The notes under the pieces were generated by a model. The model saw nothing but the letters and a program-made list of their open reading frames with translations, did no database searches and was not told the origin of the DNA. This document shows, piece by piece, positions 13,911 to 22,542 of a stretch of 43,741 bases of DNA. Location: positions 1-43,741 of the IMG/VR virus record IMGVR_UViG_3300029286_000086; one strand, 5' to 3'. Position 1 is the first letter of the stretch; every line of letters starts with the position of its first letter. The DNA is from a virus. The translations under genes were made by a program, and so were the position numbers.

Positions 13911-14184
13911 AGCAACCTACGCCAACTTGGAAGATGTCTATAAAACGCAATTCCAAGAAGGCTACAAAAAAGGGCAAGCCGACCTGATAGAGAAACTGAC
14001 AAGCAAAGACATAAACAAGATAGCAAGTATTGTGTTCTGGGACAACATGAAAAGTGAGGTTGAGAACTACGATGCAATAATGGCACTCGCAATCAAGGCA
14101 GCTATAAAAGCAGCAGCAACAACAGCAATAAAGCAAAGAGCTTCGCTCTTTGCTACGGAGGAGGCAAAGGAGGTCAAACAATGA
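13906..14184 (+). CDS. Reading frame without a clear start, possible frameshift continuation
   Basis: About 92 residues that look coding (VYKTQFQEGYKKGQADLIEK, then an Ala-rich helix) but without an ATG/GTG and ribosome site near its beginning. The only nearby start is a TTG at 13927 with no good site. It lies in the +1 frame relative to the gene ending at 13910, and the two overlap, so a single +1 shift or one sequence error would fuse them into a protein of about 160 residues. The boundary given is where coding likeness begins, not a proven start. Confidence 0.4.
   Translation, partial: NEATYANLEDVYKTQFQEGYKKGQADLIEKLTSKDINKIASIVFWDNMKSEVENYDAIMALAIKAAIKAAATTAIKQRASLFATEEAKEVKQ
14132..14154 (+). 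other. Perfect 10-bp hairpin inside a gene end
   Basis: AGCAAAGAGC-TTC-GCTCTTTGCT lies in the last codons before the nuclease gene and just ahead of its GGAGGAGG ribosome site, so it may limit access to it or slow translation. Confidence 0.6.
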
Positions 14185-14540
14185 GTGCAGTCTCACGTGG
14201 AAAAGCCTTCGAGAACTTCGTCGCAGACCAGCTCAAGCAGATGGGCTACCACATAGCCTATAAGTCGGTGCGTATGCGCTTCGGGGCTATCGACTTCGAC
14301 GGGATGTGGGATATTGTAGCGGTCAAGAGAGAAGGGTATCATACGCTTGCAACTTCAGAAAAAGTATATGAGGTTAAGTGGATGTTTGTGCAGTGCAAAT
14401 CCACGCGCATGTATGGGCAGGAAAAGCAGAAGCTCATCGACTGGATGCACACCTACGGCTTCGCCGGGATAAACTGCATGATAGCGGTGAAGACGAAGCA
14501 GGGAAGAAAGACCGCCATTGAGTGGCATACGCTGTCCTGA
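14181..14540 (+). CDS. PD-(D/E)XK nuclease, Hjc-like
   Basis: A 119-residue nuclease of the archaeal Holliday-junction-resolvase type. RGKAFENFVADQLKQMGY carries the first acidic residue (E11). The catalytic core is D44 in GMWDIVAVK and Q71-C-K73 in MFVQCKSTRMYG. This matches the E...D...(E/Q)xK order of Hjc/VRR-type nucleases of similar length. It would resolve branched replication or recombination DNA before packaging. It is the last gene of the rightward arm. An ATGA overlap links it to the frame before it. Confidence 0.75.
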   Translation: MSAVSRGKAFENFVADQLKQMGYHIAYKSVRMRFGAIDFDGMWDIVAVKREGYHTLATSEKVYEVKWMFVQCKSTRMYGQEKQKLIDWMHTYGFAGINCMIAVKTKQGRKTAIEWHTLS

Positions 14541-14542
14541 GT

Positions 14543-14607
14543 GTCTCGAATGACGCCAATCGAGACGCTCAAGACATTCGCGCCATCACTTCTTCTTTTT
14601 GTTTTTC
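14543..14607 (+). terminator. Hairpin and T-rich tract at the convergence point
   Basis: GTCTCGA - 10 nt - TCGAGAC (14543-14566) begins 2 bp after the last rightward gene, followed by a dispersed repeat copy and the T-rich stretch TCTTCTTTTTGTTTTT (14591-14606), which overlaps the end of the leftward gene. This is a plausible terminator for the rightward arm. Archaeal termination relies on T-runs. Confidence 0.6.
14567..14584 (+). repeat. Dispersed 9-nt-unit repeat, copy 4
   Basis: GCTCAAGACATTCGCGCC lies between convergent genes, directly after a hairpin. The same CTCAAGACAT...CGCGCC arrangement follows a hairpin at copy 9. Confidence 0.55.
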
Positions 14608-14867
14608 GCTCCTACTATCGGGAGAACCGGGCTGTGCTGAAGCCAGTTGGCAAGGGCTATAAACGCGCCTATTATGCTCGGCTTGACCAGCATCCAGACA
14701 GGGAGATATGCCGGAAAGCCAGATTGAAGCTGTGTTTCAACCGCACCGACTATCTCAAGGTTCATGGCTGCCACTACCCCAAGCGTCGCAAGGATAGTCC
14801 CTTTTACGAACTTTCTTGTGGTGTGGTGGCGCGCGAACCACGCCGTTAATTGTTCTATTGCACCCAT
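14586..14867 (-). CDS. Holin-like small membrane protein
   Basis: A 93-residue protein with two hydrophobic segments, FVKGTILATLGVVAAMNLEIVG (about 20-41) and PVWMLVKPSIIGAFIALANW (about 56-75), and a Lys-rich tail (KNKKKK). Size, membrane segments and basic tail fit holins, which open the cell membrane late in infection. GGAGTGA ends 4 nt before the ATG. It is the last gene of the leftward arm, two genes after a transglutaminase-like protein. A rightward frame over the same bases was rejected. Confidence 0.6.
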   Translation of the reverse strand: MGAIEQLTAWFARHHTTRKFVKGTILATLGVVAAMNLEIVGAVETQLQSGFPAYLPVWMLVKPSIIGAFIALANWLQHSPVLPIVGAKNKKKK

Positions 14868-14871
14868 AGTT

Positions 14872-15192
14872 TCACTCCTGCAAGGACATTCTAGCCCTTA
14901 CAAACGTTGTCGAGTCCTTCTGGAACATGTAGGTCACCTGATTGCTTACTAGATTGACCTCCTTGTGCATTACAGTTTTCACAACTTCCGGGGAAAGCCA
15001 AAGGAACGAGAGCTTCCACTTCCTGTTCATCCGTTCGTTGTAGACCTTGGCGTGCCTGAGCATCTCAGTCTCGTTCGGGGCTTCGATGTAATTGAAGCCG
15101 CCGTTGGCGACAAACCTTCCAATCTCGAAGTTGAGACTGGCAAGCTGCATTTCAAAGTCGTCTGCCGCTGCGGCTGTTATTTTTTCCTTCAT
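14872..15192 (-). CDS. Hypothetical protein
   Basis: A 106-residue protein, probably helical at the start with a mixed second half (KWKLSFLWLSPEVVKTVMHK). Start behind GAGGCGAT. It lies between the transglutaminase-like gene and the holin-like gene, so a role in lysis or in the virion is possible, but nothing in the sequence decides. Confidence 0.55.
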   Translation of the reverse strand: MKEKITAAAADDFEMQLASLNFEIGRFVANGGFNYIEAPNETEMLRHAKVYNERMNRKWKLSFLWLSPEVVKTVMHKEVNLVSNQVTYMFQKDSTTFVRARMSLQE

Positions 15193-15193
15193 C

Positions 15194-16174
15194 TTATCGC
15201 CTCTTTTCTGATTTCTTCCAGTAGTCGTTTATCGCCTTGCGTTTGTCCTCTCCGTCCTCTACCTTGAGTTCGCGGATGTCGCCTGCCCCTGTCTTTGGCA
15301 TGGCTATCCCATTGAAAAGGGATGCGCTCTCAGGCTTGATGCTCCCGAAGAACGCCCAATTCTGTATCCCGCCCTCAGACCAATACTGGCTTCCGTTGAG
15401 CTTCTTGGGTGCCGAAGGCACGAAGTCGAGCGTGGTTTCATAGATGTAGAACCCTTTGCCCGTCTGCTCGCACGGAGTTCCCTTGATGTCTGCGTCGTCC
15501 AGGAATACGGTCGGGTAGGAATGATACCCGAAGCTGGTGTTCCCGACGTGATTGAAAGCATCGGTGGCTGATATTCCGCATGCGCGGCAGGCGTCTATGA
15601 ACAGGATGGTTCCATCCTCGCAATCACCGAACTTCCTGAGTATGGTTATCGGATGAAGCTGATGGTTGTCGCGCGTGTCCCATTTATAGGTAAGCGCGTT
15701 GATGGTGAACTCCCATATCTTCATGAGCTTCTGGTATTTGTTGAGCTTCTTCAAGTCCTGCGACCTTATGGATTTGTTGAGGAGGTCGCTTCTCGTATAC
15801 ACATTGGTCGGGTCTTGAACGCTTATGTCCTCGCCTTCTACCTGTATGTTTGGGCGGTAGCAATACCCGCTTCCGATGAACGCCGGCTTTGCGGCTGGAA
15901 GGTCTATTCCGTTGGCGGCTATCTCGGTCTTGAGGCTTTCTATCACAAGTCCAAGCTCGGTTATCCGGACATTCAAGACATTCGCGACATCAAGAGCCTC
16001 GTCGTATTTCTTTTGGAGGGCAATCTTTTCCTCGGCAAGCTGGAGTTTACTCTTGCTGACCTGATAAAGAATGTCGTTCTGCGCGGAGACCTTAGCGGTG
16101 AGGGTTGAAACGGAAGCCTCAAGGGAGGCTATCCCGGTGATGTCCTTCCACTTTGCAATAAGCCATTCAATCAT
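15194..16174 (-). CDS. Transglutaminase-like cysteine protein with coiled coil
   Basis: A 326-residue protein. Residues 15-90 form a coiled coil (ALDVANVLNVRITELGLVIE), in which one dispersed repeat copy is embedded. Residues 100-240 look like a transglutaminase/cysteine-peptidase fold: FGDCEDGTILFIDACRACGI with the likely nucleophile C185, then YHSYPTVFLDD with H218 and D226 or D227. That Cys-His-Asp order is shared with the archaeal-virus pseudomurein endopeptidases, although those are a separate family. Its place between the fibre and the holin-like gene fits either a lysis enzyme or a virion-borne peptidase. There is no signal peptide. AGGAGG precedes the ATG. Confidence 0.7.
   Translation of the reverse strand: MIEWLIAKWKDITGIASLEASVSTLTAKVSAQNDILYQVSKSKLQLAEEKIALQKKYDEALDVANVLNVRITELGLVIESLKTEIAANGIDLPAAKPAFIGSGYCYRPNIQVEGEDISVQDPTNVYTRSDLLNKSIRSQDLKKLNKYQKLMKIWEFTINALTYKWDTRDNHQLHPITILRKFGDCEDGTILFIDACRACGISATDAFNHVGNTSFGYHSYPTVFLDDADIKGTPCEQTGKGFYIYETTLDFVPSAPKKLNGSQYWSEGGIQNWAFFGSIKPESASLFNGIAMPKTGAGDIRELKVEDGEDKRKAINDYWKKSEKRR
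15967..15996 (+). repeat. Dispersed 9-nt-unit repeat, copy 5
   Basis: GGACATTCAAGACATTCGCG then ACATCAAGAG: three or more 9-nt units. It lies inside the coiled coil of the leftward transglutaminase-like gene, but in the same orientation as the other copies. Confidence 0.6.
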
Positions 16175-16238
16175 GATATACCTCCTTGGCGGCTGGCGCG
16201 GCGTTCATCACGCCGCAACCAACCGCAATGCAACCAAC

Positions 16239-16433
16239 TCAGACAGGCGCAAGCAGGGCATCCACTTCTGCCTTCTGCTTCTTCAGTTCCTCGACATTCT
16301 TCTCAAGCCGGGTTATGTCCTCGGCTATCTTGTCGCGGAAAAGAACGAGATTGTCCTTTGTTACGCTCTCGACGACGTTGCTCTCGACTACCTTGAACGT
16401 GCCGTCGGCGTTCTTCGTGATTTTCCTATCCAT
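16239..16433 (-). CDS. Small coiled-coil protein
   Basis: A 64-residue protein ending in a heptad-like helix (IAEDITRLEKNVEELKKQKA). Position directly after the tail fibre suggests a small virion protein, a fibre chaperone or a connector. GGAGATGG lies upstream of the ATG. Confidence 0.55.
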   Translation of the reverse strand: MDRKITKNADGTFKVVESNVVESVTKDNLVLFRDKIAEDITRLEKNVEELKKQKAEVDALLAPV

Positions 16434-16472
16434 ATATATACCATCTCCTTTTTCGGCGTCTTGCGCCTTTCA

Positions 16473-18422
16473 TTACATCTTCCGTATCATGGCTTTTATC
16501 AGTTTCGGTTCAGGAGCCTCGTTGGTTTCCAACGCCTGCGCTATCACCGTCCCGAACACGTTGTCGGATGACGATATGGCACATCCATCCTCTGCGGAAA
16601 CCAGATAGTCCCCTTCATGCACCGCGCCTATGACCTTGATTGGTTCAGCCCCCATGACTATCGGCTGACCTTCCGTGGATGAAACAGCCTGAACGAGTTT
16701 GTCTCCTTTCTTGTAACTCGTTGTCAATTCGCCGTTCTTCCAGACCAGAACGTCGCCATGCTTGAAATCCGTCTGGCATGGCTCGCCGTTCATTATCCCT
16801 TCGCGCTGCTTCTCTGAGAGAAGCCCCATCTCGCAGAAAGCCGAGCCCGTGATGTAGTTGCTTGCCGTCTGCGTCGAACAGTAAAGACGGGTGAAATATC
16901 CATAGTCTGTGCGCGTGCCGTTGCTGCCGATGTTTTTAATCCATAAAGTCTGCCACCGGTTTGCGGGAGCTCCGATGTTGTAGGTTTCGGCTGCAAGAGG
17001 GTAATAATGCCCAGAATAAAGCAAGGTGAAATATCCATAACTAGTTGGAGTAGCAGCAGTTCCTACATATTTCGACCAAACATAAAGCCATCGGCTATCG
17101 GATGCACCAAGATTATAACTTTCAGACGTTACAGTGACATCATTTGAGTGGTGCATTACTCCAGATACTTGAACCGTGCCTGTTCCTTTTGGAGCAAGTT
17201 CGAGGGTGATGTTGCTCTCGGTTCCAGTTGCAATAAATTTGAAATTGGTGGCTGATGTAGCCGCAGCAGTCATGCCTATGTTTTTTCCTCCAGTGACTTC
17301 ATTCATAGCCAAAGCTTGAACATAAGCATTACCCCAGAAATACGAGGACGTTCCCAACGATGTAACCAAAGTCGTCTCAGGTCTAAACGCAGCCACTTCG
17401 TCCAACGATGCTGTGGCTACTATTATTTCAGAAGCACCCTTGCAGGCGATTGTCAAAGGCTGCGTTGCGTTTGTTCCGTAGGGGAATAAATAAGCACCGC
17501 TTGAAAGATACCCCAATGCAGACCCGTATGTTCCGCCGCTTTCTGGGATAATTATGGTGTCTCCTGCGGTCGATGGGCTTAAAACAGTGGAAGTTTTACT
17601 CCAATACCCCCCAGAAGCATCAGCCCAATAAGCGGGGCTTGAACCGTTGCTTGTCAGAACCTGACCGGCTGACCCAACCCCACCGTTTGCACTGATTGTT
17701 TTGGTGACTTTGAGATGTTGAACCTTTGTGAAGTAGGTAGCCCCGGCATCTATAAACAAATCACCAGAGCCAGACCCAGTTACGAAACTTGTATATAGGA
17801 CACTGGCATCGACTTCATCAGCATAGGCATTTTTAGCATAGACGCTTTTCCAACGATAGGATGAACTGCCAAGCCCTGTTTTTTCGTTTTCTTCCGGTCG
17901 TATATATCCAAGAGTAGAACCTCTGCTGTCAGCAAATATTATATCGGCACTATCGGATGTCAAATATAAACCGGCAGTCCCGCTTGTGGCATAGGCTGAA
18001 AAATAAGAAGCGTTGGCTTCAGACCATACGGTGATTGAAGCATTTACAGATGGGTCTCCAAATACGCCTTGAGCTATATATGACTCAGCCCAGTAGTTTG
18101 TTACAAGACCAAGATTAGCCGTTCCATTAGGAACAACGTCATCACCAGAAGTATGAGGGGTTATATACGAACTCCCTGAGTTTCTATCCCACTGGCTCGT
18201 TCCGCCTCCGTCAGCCCATTCAACCGCAGCCCCCGCCCCTCCGCTTGTGAGAACCTGACCTGCGGTTCCGCTTGAGCCGTTCAGAAGGATTGCCTTGGTG
18301 ATTGAAAGATTGTCCGTCATAAGACATGCGTTGCCGCTTGCGTTCGACAGGATTACCTGCGAGAAAGGCTGGTTGAGATAGACATTGCCGTTCTTGAAGT
18401 AAAATATATCGTTGTATGCCAT
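16473..18422 (-). CDS. Tail fibre/receptor-binding protein
   Basis: A 649-residue protein. It contains a recurring fibre motif in which a Gly/Ala-Ser-rich turn is followed by W and an aromatic: LGSSSYRWKSVYAKNAY, LGTSSYFWGNAYVQAL, LGASDSRWLYVWSKYVG, IGAPANRWQTLWIKNIG. GTAGQVLTSGGAGAAVEWAD near the start recurs as GSAGQVLTSNGSSPAYWAD. Such repeats are typical of trimeric phage fibres. The C-terminal ~100 residues (GDVLVWKNGELTTSYKKGDK and on) look like a small beta-domain. Start is the second ATG, in a TGATG overlap with the hub gene, with GGTGG 5 nt upstream. Likely host recognition. Confidence 0.75.
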   Translation of the reverse strand: MAYNDIFYFKNGNVYLNQPFSQVILSNASGNACLMTDNLSITKAILLNGSSGTAGQVLTSGGAGAAVEWADGGGTSQWDRNSGSSYITPHTSGDDVVPNGTANLGLVTNYWAESYIAQGVFGDPSVNASITVWSEANASYFSAYATSGTAGLYLTSDSADIIFADSRGSTLGYIRPEENEKTGLGSSSYRWKSVYAKNAYADEVDASVLYTSFVTGSGSGDLFIDAGATYFTKVQHLKVTKTISANGGVGSAGQVLTSNGSSPAYWADASGGYWSKTSTVLSPSTAGDTIIIPESGGTYGSALGYLSSGAYLFPYGTNATQPLTIACKGASEIIVATASLDEVAAFRPETTLVTSLGTSSYFWGNAYVQALAMNEVTGGKNIGMTAAATSATNFKFIATGTESNITLELAPKGTGTVQVSGVMHHSNDVTVTSESYNLGASDSRWLYVWSKYVGTAATPTSYGYFTLLYSGHYYPLAAETYNIGAPANRWQTLWIKNIGSNGTRTDYGYFTRLYCSTQTASNYITGSAFCEMGLLSEKQREGIMNGEPCQTDFKHGDVLVWKNGELTTSYKKGDKLVQAVSSTEGQPIVMGAEPIKVIGAVHEGDYLVSAEDGCAISSSDNVFGTVIAQALETNEAPEPKLIKAMIRKM

Positions 18423-20386
18423 CATAACCACCTGCTTTCGCGCGACATTTTCAGAGTTTCCTTCAGGCTTACAGATTTCATGTCGAACCTAGTGAACGCT
18501 GTGGCATACGGCATGCACGCCAAAGCAAGCTCGTATGCGCTTTCGCGGTTCAGCACGAGCCTCATGCTCATCACGCGAACTTCAGACGCGCTCAGACCGA
18601 GCGAACTGTCGGTTATGGCAACCTTGTCGCCTATGGAAAGGATGTTGAAATCCCCGCCTACGTCCTGCGGAAAGAGTTCGTGGTATATCCCTCCCCATCG
18701 GTAATTTCCAAGCAGCTTGCTCGCATAAAGCTCGACCTGTTTCTTCGAGATTATGTTCGGCTCCTGGACTACCAGTGAGTGTATCCCGTTCACCTTGATT
18801 GAACTGCTCGTGGCATCGACGGCTCCGTTCGTTCCCTGCTTGACGAACACGCCGCTTGGGTGATATTCGGGAAGCATAATCTGAACCACTCCGTCTCCAG
18901 ACGAGTGCGCTCCGGCTCTGTCTCCCCGCATGCAACCGGAGAAGTGCGTGCCGTCGATTGAGGTGTAGCTTATGTCCTCGGAAGGATATGTTCCTCCGTA
19001 AATCCTTATCACGCCCTTCGCCTCCATGCCTGAGGTGGAGGCTACCGTGATGGTGTCGTCGTCTGCATCTATGTCGGCTGAGAGCGTTGTTGATGAATAG
19101 GCGAACCGCGTATAGCATACGGCTGCGGTTGATACGTCGAGTGAGAAATAAGCCGGGCTTGCGTTCTTCCCGGTATAGGTAATCACCTCGTCTCCAATCT
19201 GAAGCTCGCCGGAAGAAGCGAAATCTGTCGTGGAAGCCACATAAATCCTTCCCGCTACGAACGCAGGGGAGTTCTTAGTCCACACGCTGTTCTCGGCATA
19301 AAGAGGGCTGAAAGCGGGGGTTCCCCCAACCGTGGCTACTGTGCAACCAGATAGGGAATTGCCGGAAGCCCCGGTATAGGCTATAAGCGTCATAGGGGAA
19401 AACCAGTTAGTCGATGGCTGTGTTTCGGTGTAAACACCGCCATCGCGCAGGAGTATATAGCCTGAGGAAGGAAGCCCTTCTATGTCATAGAGATACATGA
19501 CGGTATCGCACGTTCCATCGACGATATTGAATGGCGCGATAAGGTGCTTGTCGCCTGACGTGAGCGTGGTTTCCTTCGTGGTGTAGTCCGAATATGTCGC
19601 CATCACTTTTCCTGAATGACCTACCACGGTTATGTCGTTGTATATGTCAAGCCCGGTCAGATGCCTCTTGCCAGCGTATGCGTTCTGCTTTTCGCCTGTC
19701 AGGTAGTATCCGTCCTGCCCTCCAACCGCAACAGCCGTGGATGCTCCTCTGGTGCTTTTGGCGTTTAATCCTCCTGTGAGTTCGTTGATGTAGAAATATA
19801 TGTCGCCGCCTGAACTGGTCTTGAGTTGGCTGGCAACATACCATAAAGCGTCACGCTTGTTCGACAAAGGTATTTCCATTTTCACTGGCAACGACACGAT
19901 TGTTTCAACAGGAAGTATCGCCGCGCCGGTTTCACTGGCGTTGAGGATGTTAATCAAGTCGTTTAACGTAGCACCGTCTGGCGTCACATACTTCCCGTCG
20001 TTGAATACGAACCACGATGTCGTAGGGTCGAGCTTCTGGTTTGAGAGGAGATACGACATATCCTGCCCTTCGATGTCGAGATAGTTGTAGTTCTCGTATG
20101 TCACGTTTGAAACCATGCCTATGAATACGAGCGACGTGGTGCTTCCGTCGTTGTAATACACGCCCATCATCATGTTCACTGCAACCGGGATTGAGGATGA
20201 AGCCACTCCTCCAAGCCGTATGCTGAATGTGGCGTTTGCAGACATCTGTTGCCGGACTTCGCACGTCATCCACTGGTTGTAATACGACGTGCCGTGACTG
20301 GCGTTGTAGGCTATGTTGGTGGCAACGTCGTTGGCTGTGTTGTAGAGGGAAAACTTTATGTCGAAGTCCTTTGCGTCTGCTGCCAT
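18422..20386 (-). CDS. Tail hub/baseplate protein
   Basis: A 654-residue protein located after the tape measure and a smaller tail protein, where tailed viruses keep the hub. The C-terminal part (FNILSIGDKVAITDSSLGLS followed by VRVMSMRLVLN) is typical of hub proteins of the gp27/gp44-like fold. The central part is beta-rich with TITVASTSGM and GDEVITYTGK-like segments. GGAGGTTGA precedes the ATG at 20386. A TTG 6 nt earlier is a less likely start. It overlaps the fibre gene by one base. Confidence 0.65.
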   Translation of the reverse strand: MAADAKDFDIKFSLYNTANDVATNIAYNASHGTSYYNQWMTCEVRQQMSANATFSIRLGGVASSSIPVAVNMMMGVYYNDGSTTSLVFIGMVSNVTYENYNYLDIEGQDMSYLLSNQKLDPTTSWFVFNDGKYVTPDGATLNDLINILNASETGAAILPVETIVSLPVKMEIPLSNKRDALWYVASQLKTSSGGDIYFYINELTGGLNAKSTRGASTAVAVGGQDGYYLTGEKQNAYAGKRHLTGLDIYNDITVVGHSGKVMATYSDYTTKETTLTSGDKHLIAPFNIVDGTCDTVMYLYDIEGLPSSGYILLRDGGVYTETQPSTNWFSPMTLIAYTGASGNSLSGCTVATVGGTPAFSPLYAENSVWTKNSPAFVAGRIYVASTTDFASSGELQIGDEVITYTGKNASPAYFSLDVSTAAVCYTRFAYSSTTLSADIDADDDTITVASTSGMEAKGVIRIYGGTYPSEDISYTSIDGTHFSGCMRGDRAGAHSSGDGVVQIMLPEYHPSGVFVKQGTNGAVDATSSSIKVNGIHSLVVQEPNIISKKQVELYASKLLGNYRWGGIYHELFPQDVGGDFNILSIGDKVAITDSSLGLSASEVRVMSMRLVLNRESAYELALACMPYATAFTRFDMKSVSLKETLKMSRESRWL

Positions 20387-20388
20387 GT

Positions 20389-21051
20389 TCAACCTCCTGT
20401 CGTCGGGCTTCCCTGCACGAGCGTTATCTTGATGGGCATCATGGAGATGCAGGCAAGCGGCTCCTGCGAAGGCTCGAACGATGTCGTTATCCTGGCGTCG
20501 TCCGATATTGTGAGTTCGGTTATGAACGCCTGATTGAAGAAATCATTCTTCAGATAATCCGTGCCTGACGGGTTCTTGATGCCTCTCCATTGGACTGTCA
20601 ATCCTTTTCCGCTTTCCGTTCCTGCAAGGGCAAGCTGTTCCAAAATCCATTTCTTGATTATTGCCTTGTCCACCGCGGTGCAGCCAGAGCCGTCATAGGT
20701 GACGGCTCCGGTGGTTCCGTTGAGGGCTACCGCCCTTGCGCTTCCATCGCATAGCTTGTCGGTATTCGCTCCGCCGGATACGGTGTGGCACAACGTTCGC
20801 CTTAGGGTTTTATTATCGTAGGTGGTGTCGGCTATGTATCCATCAATGATTATCTTTCTGCTTACACGCCTAAGATTGATGAGCTTCGTCAAAGGGGATG
20901 ATGTGTTCCCTGTGGATGGGATGGACAAAACTAGGATTGGATTTGAAAAATCGAACCGTATGGTGACTGCGTGTATCACAACGGCATCATAAACGGTTGT
21001 CGCCTGAGGGCGTTTCCCTACGATTAGGACTGGAACGTATTCATCTACCAT
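20389..21051 (-). CDS. Tail protein, distal-tail position
   Basis: A 220-residue beta-rich protein between the tape measure and the hub, the usual place of a distal tail (Dit-like) or tail-tip protein. No motif proves the fold. AGGTGAG ends 4 nt before the ATG. It is 2 bp from the hub gene. Confidence 0.55.
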   Translation of the reverse strand: MVDEYVPVLIVGKRPQATTVYDAVVIHAVTIRFDFSNPILVLSIPSTGNTSSPLTKLINLRRVSRKIIIDGYIADTTYDNKTLRRTLCHTVSGGANTDKLCDGSARAVALNGTTGAVTYDGSGCTAVDKAIIKKWILEQLALAGTESGKGLTVQWRGIKNPSGTDYLKNDFFNQAFITELTISDDARITTSFEPSQEPLACISMMPIKITLVQGSPTTGG

Positions 21052-21056
21052 GAGCC

Positions 21057-22301
21057 TCACCTTTGCAATGTAGTATTGGTTTCATACCCGGCATGCGTGT
21101 TCGGAGCATTTGACGGGAAGAACGAATTATATACCACTATCGATGACGGGTTCCCTGTCATTCCCTGCATATAGGCATTTGTGCGTAGAGGGTCTGACAT
21201 CGCCCCTTCAAACAGGTCGCGCGAGGAATTGATAAGCCCGTTGAACGCCCCAAGGGCAAACATGATGGAGTTGCCGATAAGGTCGTCCTTCCCTCCGCCG
21301 ATACCAAGCATCTTGCGTTGATTGGCTTCTATCTCAGGGTCTTGCCTTCCGAACATCCTTGCAAATGCAAGTGTCCCTATGGTCGCTGCCGGAATAGGGT
21401 GGGCTGAAGCCAGAGCAACCGCAGGGGCGGCTGCTGCGGAGAGCTTGGCGGCAAGCCCAGGCAACCCTCCTTTAGACAACGCCCCTGCCGTAGCTACCGC
21501 AGTCCCGCTTGCGGCAGTCCCGAAAATCAGGGAGGATGCGCTTCCCAAAGCCATAGCACCGATAGCAAGCTGTCCTACAAAGCCCAAAATCGCAAGTATG
21601 CCAGCCAAGAACAATGCAAGCCCTGAAACAAGCAGCTTCAATTCCGGGCTGAGTTTCTCTACCCAATCAAGGAACGCCAACGCCCAATCGAGAAGTATCA
21701 ACCCTGCCGGAAGGAACAGGAGAACCAGCGCAGCCGTAAGGACATCGAACACGCCTACCGCATCTGCGGCAGGCGCGATAAGGCTTTGGACAGCCTGACC
21801 TACGAACATGCCGAAGAACATTACGCCAAGACCCGCGCCCAACGCCTCTTTCCTGACGCTCATAAGATGCCGGGTTTCTTCCTCAAGGGATTGAGAGTAA
21901 CGTTTTCTCTCATCGTAATACATGTTTGACACACCGTATGTGCCTGCTCCGCCATACTGTATCCTTGAGGAAACGCCAGACGACCTATCGGTAACAACCC
22001 CGCGCTGAGAAAATGAATAATCTGAAAACGCGACTCCACCCGGCATCTGGTTGCCATAATCCCCTACAATGGGCGCGAACGCCGCGTTGCGCCGTTTATC
22101 GCCAAGGCGGGAAGTTCCTTGTTTGTATGTATAAGGGGACGCCCCAACCGCCTCGGAGGATGCAGACGTATAGCTGTCGATGCTTGTGAACGTTGGGCGG
22201 GAAATCTGCTGTATGCCGCCCATCAGGCTTTTTATCCTGGACAGGTCTGAGATGATTTTCTCGGCTCCTGCCATTCCAATATCGAATTGTGCGTCAGCCA
22301 T
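21057..22301 (-). CDS. Tail tape measure protein
   Basis: A 414-residue protein with a helical N-terminus, long hydrophobic segments in the middle (about residues 150-260, including AGLGVMFFGMFVGQAVQSLI and VSGLALFLAGILAILGFVGQ), an Ala/Gly-rich stretch and a soluble C-terminus. Hydrophobic cores and this place after the two chaperone-like genes mark a tape measure, which sets tail length and may enter the membrane. From the usual rule of about 0.15 nm per residue the tail would be short, near 60 nm. That estimate is inference. Confidence 0.75.
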   Translation of the reverse strand: MADAQFDIGMAGAEKIISDLSRIKSLMGGIQQISRPTFTSIDSYTSASSEAVGASPYTYKQGTSRLGDKRRNAAFAPIVGDYGNQMPGGVAFSDYSFSQRGVVTDRSSGVSSRIQYGGAGTYGVSNMYYDERKRYSQSLEEETRHLMSVRKEALGAGLGVMFFGMFVGQAVQSLIAPAADAVGVFDVLTAALVLLFLPAGLILLDWALAFLDWVEKLSPELKLLVSGLALFLAGILAILGFVGQLAIGAMALGSASSLIFGTAASGTAVATAGALSKGGLPGLAAKLSAAAAPAVALASAHPIPAATIGTLAFARMFGRQDPEIEANQRKMLGIGGGKDDLIGNSIMFALGAFNGLINSSRDLFEGAMSDPLRTNAYMQGMTGNPSSIVVYNSFFPSNAPNTHAGYETNTTLQR

Positions 22302-22542
22302 CAAATCCCATCCCTTTCTTCCGTTTAGACTCCGACTCAGCCATCTCCTTTTCAGCCTTCTTTATCTCCATCCATCTGAGCCATACCTCGTCATACGACG
22401 CATACGGCATCTCAAGGATTTCGGCAGGATTGGAAACGCCGAACTCCCTCATCATCAGCACAAGCTGGATGCAGAAATCATCGACCCATTTCGGGACGGT
22501 TGAAGTCTGCGACATCCTGAGCTTATACTCCTGCCTTGTCAT
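22294..22542 (-). CDS. Tail assembly chaperone, downstream frame
   Basis: An 82-residue frame that overlaps the end of the gene before it (22523-22885) and has no ribosome site of its own before the ATG at 22542. Overlapping pairs before the tape measure are the hallmark of tail assembly chaperones, where the second frame is made as a fusion by ribosomal frameshift. An A10 run lies in the overlap. This frame is +1 (or -2) relative to the upstream one. Confidence 0.6.
   Translation of the reverse strand: MTRQEYKLRMSQTSTVPKWVDDFCIQLVLMMREFGVSNPAEILEMPYASYDEVWLRWMEIKKAEKEMAESESKRKKGMGFDG

Noticed and set aside
14541-14849. Rightward frame of 102 codons at the convergence point
   Set aside because: It covers the holin-like leftward gene, which has a good ribosome site and membrane segments, and lies beyond the hairpin that ends the rightward arm.
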